A stretch of 64,000 nucleotides of DNA from Heterohyrax brucei. Lineage: Eukaryota; Chordata; Mammalia; Hyracoidea; Procaviidae. This document shows, in pieces, positions 1 through 9,725 of this stretch. The stretch spans positions 102,764,171-102,828,170 of the forward strand of contig CM053144.1 of NCBI GenBank assembly GCA_028571685.1. Direction: 5' to 3'. Under the pieces are notes generated by a model. It did not search any database. It was given only the letters and a program-made list of their open reading frames with translations, and was not told the origin of the DNA. Both the position numbers and the translations under genes were made by a program. Positions within the stretch are counted from its first letter, which is position 1. Every line of letters starts with the position of its first letter.

Positions 1-72
1 GAGCCTTAGATAAAAATGGATGAGCTAAGATTTCCTGCATAACACTGTTGAAATATCCCCTCTGTGTTCTAA

Positions 73-232
73 AGGAAACCCTGGTTTGAATAGCGGGTAA
101 GTGCTATGACTGCTAACCCCAAATTTGGCAGTTCGAATCCAACAGGTGCTCCTTGGAAACTCTCTGGAATAGTTCTACTCTGTTCTATAGGGTCACTATG
201 AGTCAGAGTTGACTGAACGGCAGTGGTTATAG
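73..232 (+). repeat. AfroSINE, short form
   Basis: Starts with GGAAACCCTGG, has a B-box-like CAGTTCGAATCC, the CTCCTTGGAAACTC core, and the tail ATGAGTCAGAGTTGAC before GGCAGTGG. It is the tRNA-derived SINE seen throughout the window and is moderately diverged. It has no coding potential. Confidence 0.9.
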
Positions 233-819
233 TGGGTGTGTTCCAAAAGCAATAGGGGAAGAAGTCAATCCAATGACTTCAAAAGTTAAAGTGTATGAAT
301 AAAATTAAAATCAAAATAATAAAAGATAAATTAGAAGTAAGAAGTTTGGATAGAGTCAAGGAGATAGGAACAAGCAACGACAGAGGCCCTGTCCACCTAG
401 TACTCAAGGGGGAAAAATGGGAGGCAGTAATTTAAAGAGAGAAAGAGGGAAAACTAAGATGGTGCCAGGAATGGTTTCAAAAGAAAGAACAGGAACAGAG
501 GACATGGCTCAAGCCGCTGAGTGGATCTGAGGGAAGCAAGTGATCTCCCCAGAGACGTCAGACAGCTTGAATGGACTATTTCCATGTAAATTCTTCCGAC
601 TTTTTTCCCAGACTAAGGGATGATGATACATTCTGGTTCAGGACCACGTGAAGTCTTGCATTTACAGTGCAAATTACAGTGAAATTAAGGGTCCCAGTTA
701 ATCTTTGTTATACAATATGCACAAAAAGCAATCTACCAGGGGTAACAACTAGCCTGGCTTTATCTGTCAGGCAAAACCATTAAACTCAGTCAGTTTTTTG
801 TTTTTCACTACAGCGGCTA
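233..819. other. Unassigned AT-rich, purine-rich sequence
   Basis: I recognise no gene or repeat here. The plus strand is rich in A and G (many AAAGA and GAGAAAG stretches). It may be an old unrecognised repeat or unique sequence. Confidence 0.3.
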
Positions 820-991
820 CTGAAAAGCTACCAAACTCACTGCCATCAAGTGATTTGTGACTCATAGTGACCCTACAGGACACAGCGGAACTGCCCCAAA
901 GAATTTCCAGGATTGCCTGGGGCCACCTGTCAGCCTTCTCATTAGGAGCCGTAGCACTGTAGCACTTAACCATACACCAGCAGGGTCTCCA
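820..991 (-). repeat. AfroSINE, minus strand
   Basis: The reversed tail (ACTCACTGCCATCAAGTG, then GACTCATAGTGACCCTAC) is followed by a degraded core and the reversed head AGCACTTAACC and CAGCAGGGTCTCC. It is the first of four same-orientation copies within about 800 bp. Confidence 0.85.
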
Positions 992-1004
992 CAGGGGCTA
1001 CTAA

Positions 1005-1153
1005 AACCACACCAAACTTGTTGCTGTTGAGTTCATTCCAATTCATAGTGGCCCTATAGGACAGAGGTCCTATGGATCCTGGTGGATTCATATTGTGAAC
1101 CTCTTGGTTAGCAGCTGTAGCACTTAACTACTTACTACACCACCAGGGTTTCC
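1005..1153 (-). repeat. AfroSINE, short form, minus strand
   Basis: Shows AACTTGTTGCTGTTGAGTTC, CATAGTGGCCCTATAGG, GGTTAGCAGCTGTAGCACTT and CACCAGGGTTTCC in the order expected for a reversed AfroSINE. It lies only about 14 bp from the previous copy. Confidence 0.87.
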
Positions 1154-1169
1154 AGTGGCTACTGAGGAG

Positions 1170-1380
1170 GGTTAATTACCAAAGTGGCTGCAAGTTGCTG
1201 CTGAGTCAATTTTGACTATGGTGACCCCATGTGAGTCAGAGTAGAACTACATACATTCCACAGGTTATCAATGGCTGTGACTTCTACAAACAGATCACTA
1301 AGCCTTTCTTCCCAGATGCCTCTTGGTGGACTTGAACTTCCAACCTTTTGCTTATTAGCTGGGGGCCACTTACTTCAGAG
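1170..1380 (-). repeat. AfroSINE, long form, diverged, minus strand
   Basis: The tail GCTGAGTCAATTTTGAC and a CCCATGTGAGTCAGAG stretch lead into a middle block with TTTCTTCCCAGATGCCTC, which short copies lack, then GGTGGACTTGAACTTCC. The extra block of about 45 bp marks the ancestral long form. Bases are heavily mutated. Confidence 0.7.
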
Positions 1381-1491
1381 TGCCCGGTTCTAGTTGGATT
1401 CACTTGCTGTAAACACTGGAACGAAACAAGCTTTGGAGGTACTGGTGAATCTATGCTTACTTAAGATACACCAAGTAAATAAATAAAACAC

Positions 1492-1634
1492 TAACCAAAC
1501 CCACTGCTGCTGAGCAATTTCAATTCATACTGACCCTACAGGATGGAGCAGAACTGTCTGCCTCAAGGGGTTTCCAAGGAGCAGCTGGTAGATTTGAACT
1601 GCTGACCTTTGGATTCACAGCCAAACACTTTACC
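1492..1634 (-). repeat. AfroSINE, short form, minus strand
   Basis: Contains ACCAAACCCACTGCTGCTGAG, TACTGACCCTACAGGATG, GGGTTTCCAAGGAGCAGCTG and GATTTGAACTGCTGACC. It is the fourth in a run of minus-strand copies. Confidence 0.88.
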
Positions 1635-1914
1635 AAAATGATGTAAGGTTGTGGTTTTTACTCAGTCTGTTGGCATTTAATAATGTATCTCTACAGTCAC
1701 TCTCATGGAGATAAATTATTTCAATGATATATGGTACATCAAAGGACCATATACTTTAAGCAAACTTAAACTTAGCTGTCTGAAATAGCACACCTTCCTT
1801 CACTTGCCCCTTATCTAGATTTTTGCCAATGTGCTTATTTTTTTTCAGAAGTTATATCATTTTATAATATATTCTATAGTACTGAAAAATAATATAATAT
1901 TTATTTTTTGCCTG

Positions 1915-2035
1915 TTTCCCCCATGAGAATATAAGTTCCATGAAGACACAGACTTCATCTTATCAACTCTAGCTGCCATGCCCATAACTGCATCTAACAT
2001 GTAGCAGGTATTCAACAAATATTTGTTGAATGAAC
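1915..2035 (+). repeat. LINE L2 3' end, old
   Basis: ATAAGTTCCATGAAGACACAG and, near the end, GTAGCAGGTATTCAACAAAT followed by ATTTGTTGAATGAAC match the well-known L2 3' terminus. This is an ancient mammal-wide repeat. Confidence 0.65.
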
Positions 2036-2185
2036 AAATTTATTGACTGGTTTGCCCACTGGAAAAATGAGTGGCTAAAGGAAGTTTTCAGCTGGGGCTA
2101 TCTAATGATAGTTATACTAGGCGAGAACGCAAGTCTACAGAACCACTTAATTATAGCAGTTTTTAGAGAGATGAAAAGAAATCTC

Positions 2186-2384
2186 AAACCTATTGCTGTC
2201 AAGGTCAACTCTGACTCATTGTGACCCTATAGGACAGAGAAAAACTGCCCCTGGGGTTTCCAAGCCTGGAATCTTTATGAAAACAGACTGCCACATCTTT
2301 CTCCTGTGGAGTCACTAACTGGTTTGAATGACTGACCTTTCAATTAGCGGCCGAGCACGTAAGCACTGCACCACTAGGGACCTC
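2186..2384 (-). repeat. AfroSINE, long form, minus strand
   Basis: TTGCTGTCAAGGTCAACTCTG starts the reversed tail. The extra block AGACTGCCACATCTTTCTCC follows, then GGTTTGAATGACTGACC and CACTAGGGACCTC. At about 200 bp it carries the middle segment missing from the short subfamily. Confidence 0.88.
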
Positions 2385-3184
2385 AAGAATGTAGAGCTTG
2401 TCAGTTCTCTCTAGCCCGCCTAGCAGGTTTAACTAACTATAAATCTCTTTAATGCCAGAAAGATGGACCTCTTTAGGTATGTGTCTCTTTCACATACACA
2501 CGACATGCACACCTTGAAGGAGCGATTTTGTCTTTATTTACACTGAGAGGAAAAGACAGAAATCCCTCACACACTCTCCCTGCCCTGCCGTTTCTTCTCT
2601 CTTCCGCTATACCACAGCCCACCCCTGCCCACCCAGCCCCAAAGAAGAACATGCTCAGCCTTGTTACCCCTCAGGAGCTCACTCGGCAACTAGATGTTAA
2701 TGTTTCATTCTGGGCCCTGGCTCAGCTGTGCTGATCCCTCTTCCCCATTCCTAGGAGAAACCAGGGGCAACCAGTGGATCCTGAGAACTCTATAACAGGA
2801 CAGACACAACCTCAAACATAGTTGCTAAAGTCTATGGCCAGAACTCGGGCCTTTCTCTGTGTGTGATCTTCCTCACACCTGCCCCTCACAGCTTCTGGCT
2901 GGTCACTGCCTACATTGTGCCATCAGAAAGGGTGAGCTGAGCTCTTGTTGGCACGATTCCTCTTCTGATCCAGACAGAAGGGGTTTAACTACATTTGCCT
3001 CAACAACTTAACTTTTGCTTAGGATAATGTTAGTAAATTACAACATTGTTCCAGCTGGGTTTTGTTGAGCAGTACAGAGTTATCTTCTGAAACATGAGCA
3101 CCTTCACCGTCTAAACCATAAAACATTAGCAGGACATTAGCATGGGCTTAAGTGTAACAAGGTGAGGGGAGCACAGGACTGGGC
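2385..3184. other. Unassigned sequence, no gene seen
   Basis: No repeat or gene is recognised. 2570-2650 is C-rich on the plus strand. TTTATT near 2531 would read as a polyadenylation-type hexamer on the minus strand, but nothing else supports a transcript end. Confidence 0.3.
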
Positions 3185-3246
3185 TGTATTTCGTTCTGTT
3201 GTATACAGGGTTGCTGTGAGTTGGCACCAACCCAACGGTACCTACA
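3185..3246 (+). repeat. RTE LINE 3' terminal fragment
   Basis: About 60 bp: TTTCGTTCTGTTGTATACAG, then GTTGCTGTGAGTTGGCACC and ACGGTACCTACA. This is the sense-strand end of the same RTE seen reversed at 7024 and 20457. It is a severely 5'-truncated insertion. Confidence 0.6.
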
Positions 3247-3557
3247 AAGACCCTAACCTGGCTTCTTCCTTTCCCAAAGGGAGAAAAGCTGAGAATTAAG
3301 TTCTTGTTTTATGCTGAGGCTGAATTCATTCCATCTAATTTATTCCAGTCTCTGGTATTATATCAATACAAACAGCTCTTAAAAAATAATTGAGCAAAGG
3401 TGTCAATGCATTTATTTGTGAAAATAACAGTACATTACAGCAAAGCTACCAGCCTAAAAGATTCAGATTTTGTAATAACCTATGCCACTGGCAATACACT
3501 AGGGAAGGTGACTGCCTGAGTCATCAAATTTGGTTTCTCAGGCCACATCCTCTATGT
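3247..3557. other. Unassigned sequence
   Basis: AT-rich sequence between an RTE stub and a DNA transposon. No motif or repeat is recognised. Confidence 0.3.
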
Positions 3558-3765
3558 CAGTGGTTTTCAACTGGGGTAGATTTTGCCAACTAGGGCGTTA
3601 CCTGGAGATGTTTTCAGTTGTCACAACTAGTGGCAGAGGGTGGTACAGGCATTTTGTGGGTAGAGACCAGAGAAGCTGCCAAAGATCCTATGATGCACAG
3701 AACAGCCCCCCACGATAAAAATTATCCAGTGCAGAATGTCAAAGCTGCTGAAGATGAGAAATCTT
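3558..3765 (+). mobile_element. MER5A-like hAT-Charlie non-autonomous DNA transposon
   Basis: Begins CAGTGGTTTTCAACTGGGG, carries GTTGTCACAACTAGTGG, then GATGCACAGAACAGCCCCCC and an AAATTATCCAG stretch, ending near GAAGATGAGAAATCTTG. These match the MER5A layout, a short non-coding relic mobilised by hAT transposases in early mammals. Two further copies lie at 8941 and 25876. Confidence 0.85.
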
Positions 3766-4122
3766 GCTCCACAGGGACACAGAGATCTAAAGCATGAAAA
3801 GTCAGCATGGTGTCTGTGAGCTCAGTAGCTTAAGGGTGCCAAATTAATTCTTCTATATGGCTGTGAGTCTTAGTCATACCATCATGATCGTCAGTGTTTC
3901 AAACTGTGCTTAATAAAATGACTTGCAGGATCAGATAGGTTTTATTCCTGTGTCAGCCCACCAAGTTAAAGCATTTAGGAGTGGTACACCACTGCTCTGC
4001 CAGTAAGACAAAAGTTTTGGCTGAATCACAAGGAAGAAGAAATTATGACAGGTTCACTCAGTCACAGTGCCAAGAGACACACCTGTGTTAAGAGTGTTGG
4101 GAAATGAACCAGAAGAACCAAA
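3766..4122. other. Unassigned sequence
   Basis: Nothing recognised. It contains no open frame of note and no SINE box motifs. Confidence 0.3.
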
Positions 4123-4319
4123 GTAGCTGCTGTTGATTCCAACTCACAGCGGCCTCATGTGTGCAGAGTAGAACTGTGCTTTACAGAGTTTTTAAGGCTG
4201 AGAACTTTCTAAAGCAGATTGTCAGGACTTTCTTCCAAGATGCCTCTGGGTGAGTTCCAACTACCAATCTTTCATTTAGTAGTTGAGTGTTTAACTAACA
4301 GTACTACCCCGGGACTCTG
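4123..4319 (-). repeat. AfroSINE, long form, minus strand
   Basis: Reversed tail GTTGATTCCAACTCACAGCG, CATGTGTGCAGAGTAGAAC, extra block with GACTTTCTTCCAAGATGCCTC, then the head with GAGTGTTTAACTAAC and CGGGACTC. The layout is like 9528 and 19812. Confidence 0.83.
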
Positions 4320-4499
4320 TTGTGAATTAGGGGATAGAAAACCCAAGACTGTTTTTGAGAAAAGTATATCAGGTGGTCTGTAGGACAGAGTTAACACTAG
4401 TAGGTTTGGCTAACAACAGACACTGCACTAAATCTAGAGACTGCCCTGTGTGTAAAGTATGGGTTAGTATGATCATCAGAGAGAGACGAATCAGAGCTC

Positions 4500-4680
4500 C
4501 GGCAGAGGAGGTGATCAGCCTGGCCCCAGTCCCAGCTTTGATCCTAGCAATGCAATTAAGGCAAGTCCCATGCCTTATTTGTAAGATTAGGACCCAGCAC
4601 GTGCTCAGTGAAATTCCCGATAGCTCAGCAAGTTCATTCAGTGGTCTTCTCAATAAATGCCTTGGCACAGATACATTAAG
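4500..4680 (+). repeat. Possible MIR-like old SINE
   Basis: AAGGCAAGTCCCATGCC, CTTATTTGTAAGATTAGG and CAATAAATGCCTTGGCAC fit a diverged MIR order in plus orientation. The match is weak and could be chance. The stretch is open on both strands, which I treat as coincidence. Confidence 0.35.
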
Positions 4681-5786
4681 ATAATCTGCAGCAGGGCGGT
4701 GAAGTGTATTTATTAATTTGCAAGTTTTGGGTACAGGGAATCAAGAACAAAAGGAATATACATAGCCTACAGAAAACGGGAAAAACCTTCAATTCGATAA
4801 TTAGCAAACACGGCATCAAACATGAGTATCTCCTCTGAATAAGGTTTGGATATAAACAAATTCCATTTATTTCTGTTTATACATTTGTTTTAAACAAATC
4901 TGAGAAGATCCTGCAAATTTACTTCCTAGGATTTACAACAGCTAACACTCAGTTCCGCCAATGAAGCTTCTCACTGCATTCCACACAGGACAGATGGGTC
5001 CCCATTAGCTAACATCCTCCCAGGTGGTGCTGACAGAGCACATATCTGAATATTCCTCTCTGTGGGAAATAGAGATGTAACTTCTATACTTGTCTCAAGC
5101 TGCTGACATTCAGCTACCATGACTTTCTTTACAGTAGCAGTTTTTCCAAGACCAAAAGTTAACTCTCCTCTGAAAGAAAATAGGCAAACAAGGAAAACCA
5201 CAAGTGCAGGGCAGTTCTGTGCCTCTGGTTCTTGTCTCAGTAACGGCCACCGACTGTGCAGACTGCTGGCCTCTGTCATGCTCTGGGCTGGAGCCGGACG
5301 GCTGTCTGCCAGGGAGGGAATGCCTGGCCTCTGGGAGTTACATCTTCAAGAAAGCCACCTGGAAGAGAAAGAGAAGCCCACCATCTTTATTGATATAACA
5401 TGAAGAGACGGCTGGCTGCACATCAAACCAGAATCAGCTATATCTGGTTAATAGGGATGCATACTGGTTGGAAAACAAAAGTTGCTCTTAGTGAAGCTAC
5501 ATGTTAACACTTTAAAGACGGAGCCAATTAATCTTTCTATTTAATGACCCATACAGTAATGAAAATGATTCATATACCCTTTAAAAAAAAAGTTTTAGCG
5601 ATCACTAATGTTGTCTTACTGTGAAGTAATCCAATCCTCTTTCCCATTGGATCAAACTACCATTTTGGCCCTTCCAGAACCAGAGTTCTGAGTTACAAAG
5701 ATTCCTTGGGAATTCCAGTTCCTTGTCAAAACAGTAATTATACCAGCCTCTTCTCAGGTCACAATACTTTCAATGACATACATTGT
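4681..5786. other. Unassigned 1.1-kb stretch
   Basis: No gene or repeat is recognised. A 94-codon plus-strand open frame at 5119-5403 has no familiar domain. Its composition (Ser, Arg and Leu rich without a clear pattern) looks like chance. TTTATT hexamers at 4706 and 5385 could be minus-strand polyadenylation signals, but there is no supporting context. Confidence 0.3.
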
Positions 5787-5925
5787 AGAAAACCTGGCGG
5801 CAACTAATGAAAAGCTCAGCAGTTGGGATCCACCAGGCGCTCCTTGGAAACTCTACGGGGCAGTTCTGTTCTGCCCTACAAGGGTTGCTATGTGTCAGAA
5901 GCAACCCAGCAACAATGAGCTCGGG
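5787..5925 (+). repeat. AfroSINE, short form, damaged head and tail
   Basis: GAAAACCTGGCGGC, GGATCCACCAGGCGCTCC, TTGGAAACTCTACGGGGCAG and GGGTTGCTATGTGTCAGAAG are in the correct order. Part of the head is deleted. Confidence 0.87.
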
Positions 5926-6838
5926 GCAGGGAGGTGTATATCTGCTGTGCCTGTTAGCAGAAATCCATCTTAAAAAGTAGTGTTTGAAAAATTTTTAATG
6001 CATACAGGCCTACATACAAAATATTTTCAGGTTATTTAATGAGGCCCAGGTCAAATGATATAATTTCTCAACAGTTTTAATAACAGAGAAAGACATAAAC
6101 ATCATAAAGTTTATCATGAATGTTTGGAAAGTTTGAAACCACAGGTAATAATATATTGGAAATATACATATTGCCAGTATTAGGAACTCAATGTAGATGA
6201 GAGAGAAAGACGGGGAAGAGAGGAAGGTTGAAGAAGCCTGTTCCAGGCCTGTGTTTGGATAAAGGGTGAGCGACAGCAGTAAATGCATTCCACCAGGCTA
6301 CCTGGTACAACAGTTCTTAAATCTCAAAATAAAGTCAAGGGAACATATACTTAAAGACTCCTGTACGGAGAACGTAAAAAGGAAGAGGCATGCCACAGAA
6401 AGCATCTGCTTTATTTTAGGGATTCAGAAGTATGTCATTCGTCATACAGGGCTGGCAAGAAGGGCACCTGCTGAGTTTCCACATCCACTTCCTGCTGAGT
6501 TTCCATATCAAGTTCTGCAATCAGCACACCATCAACCTTGAAGAAACAGGCCAAGAAAAAAATGTTGTTTCCAAAATAAATGTAAATACAGACAACTGAT
6601 ACAGCTGATACAAACCTCAAGGGCTTATTGTGAAGATTACATGACACAATGGATATGAAAATTCCTGCGTTTCTCTTCTCTGCCTCTCAGGCTAAAGCAG
6701 ACACCCAGAGCTCATCAATACCTCAGATGAAAAGGGACTGTTCAAGAAGAGACTGGTAGGGTATGGTAGGAAATGATTATACAGTTACAGGGAAGAGAGG
6801 CTGTTGTTAGCTGCCTTCTAAGGCACTGCAGAATGAAA
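5926..6838. other. Unassigned sequence
   Basis: AT-rich, with no recognised repeat. A pair of CCTGCTGAGTTTCCA repeats lies near 6468-6505, a small direct duplication. Nothing supports a gene. Confidence 0.3.
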
Positions 6839-7023
6839 TCTCTTGCTGGAATCAAATCTGACTCACAGTGACTGCACAGGGCAGAGTAAAAATGCCCCAC
6901 AGGGTTTCTAAGGCAGTAAATCCTTACGGAAGCAGCCTGCTATATCCGATAGTCTGTGGAGGAGCTGGTAGGTTCAAGCCACAGTTAAGGGCTGAGCACT
7001 TGAACCAGTGTATAGCTGCCACC
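6839..7023 (-). repeat. AfroSINE, long form, minus strand
   Basis: CTGACTCACAGTGACTGCAC, CCCCACAGGGTTTCTAAGGC, the long-form block around TTACGGAAGCAGCCTGC, and GGAGCTGGTAGGTTCAAGCC. It directly abuts the 3' end of an RTE LINE at 7024. Confidence 0.83.
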
Positions 7024-8091
7024 TGTTGTTGTTACGAGCCTCTGAGTTGATTCTGAGCGACAGCACGCACAACAGAAGGAAGCAGTGCCTGACAGCGCGC
7101 CGGCCCACCCGTCACAGCGATGTTTAAGTCCACTGTTGCAGCAGGGGTGTCAGTCCATCTCGTTGAGGGTCTTCCTCATTTTCGCTGACCTTTTTACTAA
7201 GCACGAAGTGCCTGTCTGGGGACTGGTCCCTCCTGATAACATTTCCAAAGTATGAGATGTTGTCTTGTTATCCTTGCTTTTAAGGAGCATTCGGGCTATA
7301 CTTCTTCCAAGACAGAACTGTCCTTCTGGCAGTCCATGGTAAACTCAATAATCATCATAAACACCATGATTCAAAGGTGTCAACTCTTTTTCAGGCTTCC
7401 TTATCCATTGTCTAGTTTTTACCTGCATGTGAGGTGACTGAAAATACTATGGCTTGGATCAGGGGCTTAGTCTTCAAGGTGACACCTTTGCTTTAGAACA
7501 CTTTGTTTTTTTCTGGTTTTGTTTTGCAGCAGATTTGCCTAGCGTGGTGTGTTGTTTGATTTCTTGATTGCTGTTTCCATGGGTATTAATTGTGGATCTA
7601 GGCAAAGTGAAATCCTTGACAACTTCAGTCTTCTCTCCACTTATCATGATGCTGCTTACTGGTCCAGTTTTGAAGATTTTTGTTTTCTTAATGTGAGATA
7701 TCATCACACTGCAGACTGTAGTCTCTGATCTTCATCAGTAAGCACTTCAACACCTTTTCACTTCCAGCAAGCAAGATTGTGTCATACTGCAGGTTGTTCA
7801 TGAGTGTTCCTCCAATCCTGATGCTGCATTATTCTTCATATAGTATGTCTTCTCAGATTATTTGCTCAGCATACTTACTGAATAAGTATGGTGAAAGGAT
7901 GCAACCCTGACGGCTCTGTTTGAACAGCTGTCTCCTATTCTATGTACATGCTAACTATGAGTCCAATGAAGTCTTCTGGAATTCCTACTCTTTGTAATGT
8001 TATCCATAATTTGTTACGATTCACACAGTTGGATGTCTTTTCATAGTCAATAAAACACAGGTAAATTGTCTTTCTGGTATTCTCTGCTTGC
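7024..8091 (-). mobile_element. RTE (BovB-related) LINE, 3' part, minus strand, decayed
   Basis: On the minus strand this runs from the reverse transcriptase domain (right) to the 3' end (left, starting GTTGTTGTTACGAGCC). Translation of 7935-8123 gives CFIDYEKTSNCVNRNKLWI, followed within about ten residues by VGIPEDFIGL, an RTE-type RT motif A region in which conserved residues are substituted. 7474-7707 gives the downstream part (KTKIFKTGP, EKTEVVKDF, STINTHGNSNQEIK). The YADD-type catalytic box near 7775-7795 is shortened by an apparent in-frame loss, so the copy is dead. The element resumes at 8348 after an insertion. Confidence 0.85.
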
Positions 8092-8347
8092 TTCCTCCCA
8101 GCTGTGACAACTAAAGATGTCACTACACTGCCAAATGTCCCTGCAGGAAAGTATCACCACTAGTTGAGAAGCACTGGTTTGTATGACTCCACAACTAAAG
8201 TTCTTAACCATTCCATGGTGACTTTCATCAGCATTCTTGTTATTCCGAGTAACTCCTGCTTAGAATGCTCTGTGACACAGCAATTTTCAGAATTAAGAAG
8301 GGATAAAAGGATGTCATCCACCATTTTTCTGTACATGAATATTAGAA
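8091..8347 (-). repeat. Left arm of a ~257-bp inverted duplication, inserted in the RTE
   Basis: This is the reverse complement of 8768-9027 with roughly a dozen mismatches by eye, about 95 percent identity. It carries the first ~85 bp of a MER5A-like element (reversed, near 8101-8177) plus the unique sequence upstream of that element. The RTE reads continuously across it once it is removed. An 8-bp direct repeat, CTGCTTGC, brackets it at 8084-8091 and 8348-8355. Confidence 0.88.
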
Positions 8348-8625
8348 CTGCTTGCAGATCTATCTGATATCAGAATGATGTCCCTGGTTTTGTATCCTTG
8401 TCTCAATTCAGCTTGAATTTCTGGCAGTTTCTTGTCAGTGAACTGGTGTAACTGTTTCTGAATGGTCTTTAGCAAAGTTTTACTTGTGTGTGATATTAAT
8501 GATATTGTTTGATAATTTCCACATTCTGTTGGATCTCATTTCTTTGGAATGGGCACAAATATGGACCTCTTCTAGTCAGTTGGCAAGGTAGCTGTTTTCC
8601 AAATTTCTTGGCAGAGATGAGTGAG
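8348..8625 (-). mobile_element. RTE LINE, continuation upstream of the insertion
   Basis: ATCTGATATCAGAATGATGTC, GCTTGAATTTCTGGCAG, GATATTAATGATATTG, TTTCCACATTCTGTTGG and AATATGGACCTCTTCTAGTC follow the RTE order directly after the segment ending at 8083. It fades out near 8625, which I take as the 5' truncation point. Confidence 0.8.
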
Positions 8626-8767
8626 TATTTCATTTAGAGGTCCTTTAATCTAGAGGTCCAGACTTCAGGCTCACTGTGGGTGGCATCCCAGGCAGATGAT
8701 ATAGTATGCTTCAGTATGAAGAGTCTATAGGGACAGAAAACTCATCATCTTCCAAAGAAGATAATGC
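8626..8767. other. Spacer between the RTE and the right inverted arm
   Basis: No repeat recognised. Together with 8348-8625 it forms the ~420-bp loop between the two inverted arms. Confidence 0.4.
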
Positions 8768-9027
8768 CACTGCTAATATTCAGGGACAGAAAGATGATGG
8801 ATAACACCATTTTATCCCTTCTTAATTCTGAAAATTGCTGTGTCACAGAGCATTCTAAGCAGGAGTTACTCAGAATAACAAGAATGCTGATAAAAGTCAC
8901 CATGGAATGGTTAAGAACTTTAGTTGTGGAGTCATACAAACCAGTGCTTCTCAACTAGTGGTGATACTGTCCTGCAGGGACATCTGGCAGTGTAGTGACA
9001 TCTTTGGTTGTCACAGCTGGGAGGAAG
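8768..9027 (+). repeat. Right arm of the inverted duplication (probable source)
   Basis: Pairs with 8091-8347. It is the likely donor because the MER5A-like element that starts inside it continues intact to 9175, whereas the left arm stops abruptly within that element. Upstream of 8941 the arm is unique sequence. Confidence 0.85.
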
Positions 9028-9175
9028 GTGCCACTGGCATCTAATGGTTAAAGGCCAGGGATGCTGCTAACTACCCTATAATGCACAGGACAGCCTTCCC
9101 CTCATCTACCCTAACAAATAATCACTGCCCCAGAATGACAACAGTGCTGATACTGAGAAATACTGATGTTAGAGA
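8941..9175 (+). mobile_element. MER5A-like hAT-Charlie DNA transposon
   Basis: CCAGTGCTTCTCAACTAGTG, GGTTGTCACAGCTGGG, CCACTGGCATCTAATGG, AGGCCAGGGATGCTGCTAAC, AATGCACAGGACAGCC and a final ATACTGAGAAATACTG. It is full length for the family and non-coding. Its first 87 bp are duplicated in inverted orientation at 8101-8180. Confidence 0.88.
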
Positions 9176-9475
9176 CTTAGGATTCAGACCTACCTCAAAT
9201 TTAATGTGTGACCTTGAAGTCTGTTAGTCTCCTTAAGCCACTCTTTCCTACTCTGCAAAAGGGCAATTACAAGAGGACCTACTTGAAGACTGTGTAACAC
9301 TTGAGTCTATAAAGTCTACTTTAATTCATTTCATACTACCAACAGTGCTGTGATTTAAGCAGGCATTTGTAACTATGTTTTATAAGCAGAGAAAGAGAAA
9401 CTCAGAAAAATTAAATGATTTATTCCCATTATGTAGCGATTAAGTGGCAAAGGTGGGATGAGGACCTAATCCTTG
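9176..9475. repeat. MIR-like old SINE remnants
   Basis: 9190-9300 reads like MIR in plus orientation (TGTGTGACCTTGAAG, then a TCTGCAAAAGGGCAATT stretch). 9375-9475 reads like a second MIR reversed (GAGAAACTCAGAAAAATTAA, GCGATTAAGTGGCAAAGG). Both are diverged. Confidence 0.5.
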
Positions 9476-9527
9476 CTTTTCTCACTAGGACTGTACAGAT
9501 AAGCGTGATGAGACTATAGAGACTTTG

Positions 9528-9725
9528 TTGTTGTTTAGTTGTTGTGCTGTTGTAATTCTGACTCATGGTGACTCCTATGTGCAGAGCACATTTCTCCCTA
9601 CGGTTTTCCAGGCTGCGACCTTTCACAAGCTAACCTCAAGGCCTGTCTTCCAGGTGGCCTCTGTGTGGGTTTGAACCACCAAACTTTCAGTTAGTAGCTG
9701 AGTAGGTTAAGCATTCACCATACAG
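9528..9725 (-). repeat. AfroSINE, long form, with RTE-like GTT tail
   Basis: TTGTTGTTTAGTTGTTG starts the reversed tail. CTGACTCATGGTGACTCC, GTTTTCCAGGCTGCGACC, GGCCTGTCTTCCAGG and GTGTGGGTTTGAACCACC follow. The GTTGTTGTT tail is the same as that of the RTE at 7024. Confidence 0.85.

Noticed and set aside
820-1634. CRISPR-like or satellite array from the closely spaced similar units
   Set aside because: Units are full or partial AfroSINEs with unequal spacing and independent mutations, in a mammalian genome.
4355-4684. Overlapping ~100-codon open frames on both strands
   Set aside because: Open both ways, no domain, and partly overlapping a MIR-like stretch. Best read as chance.
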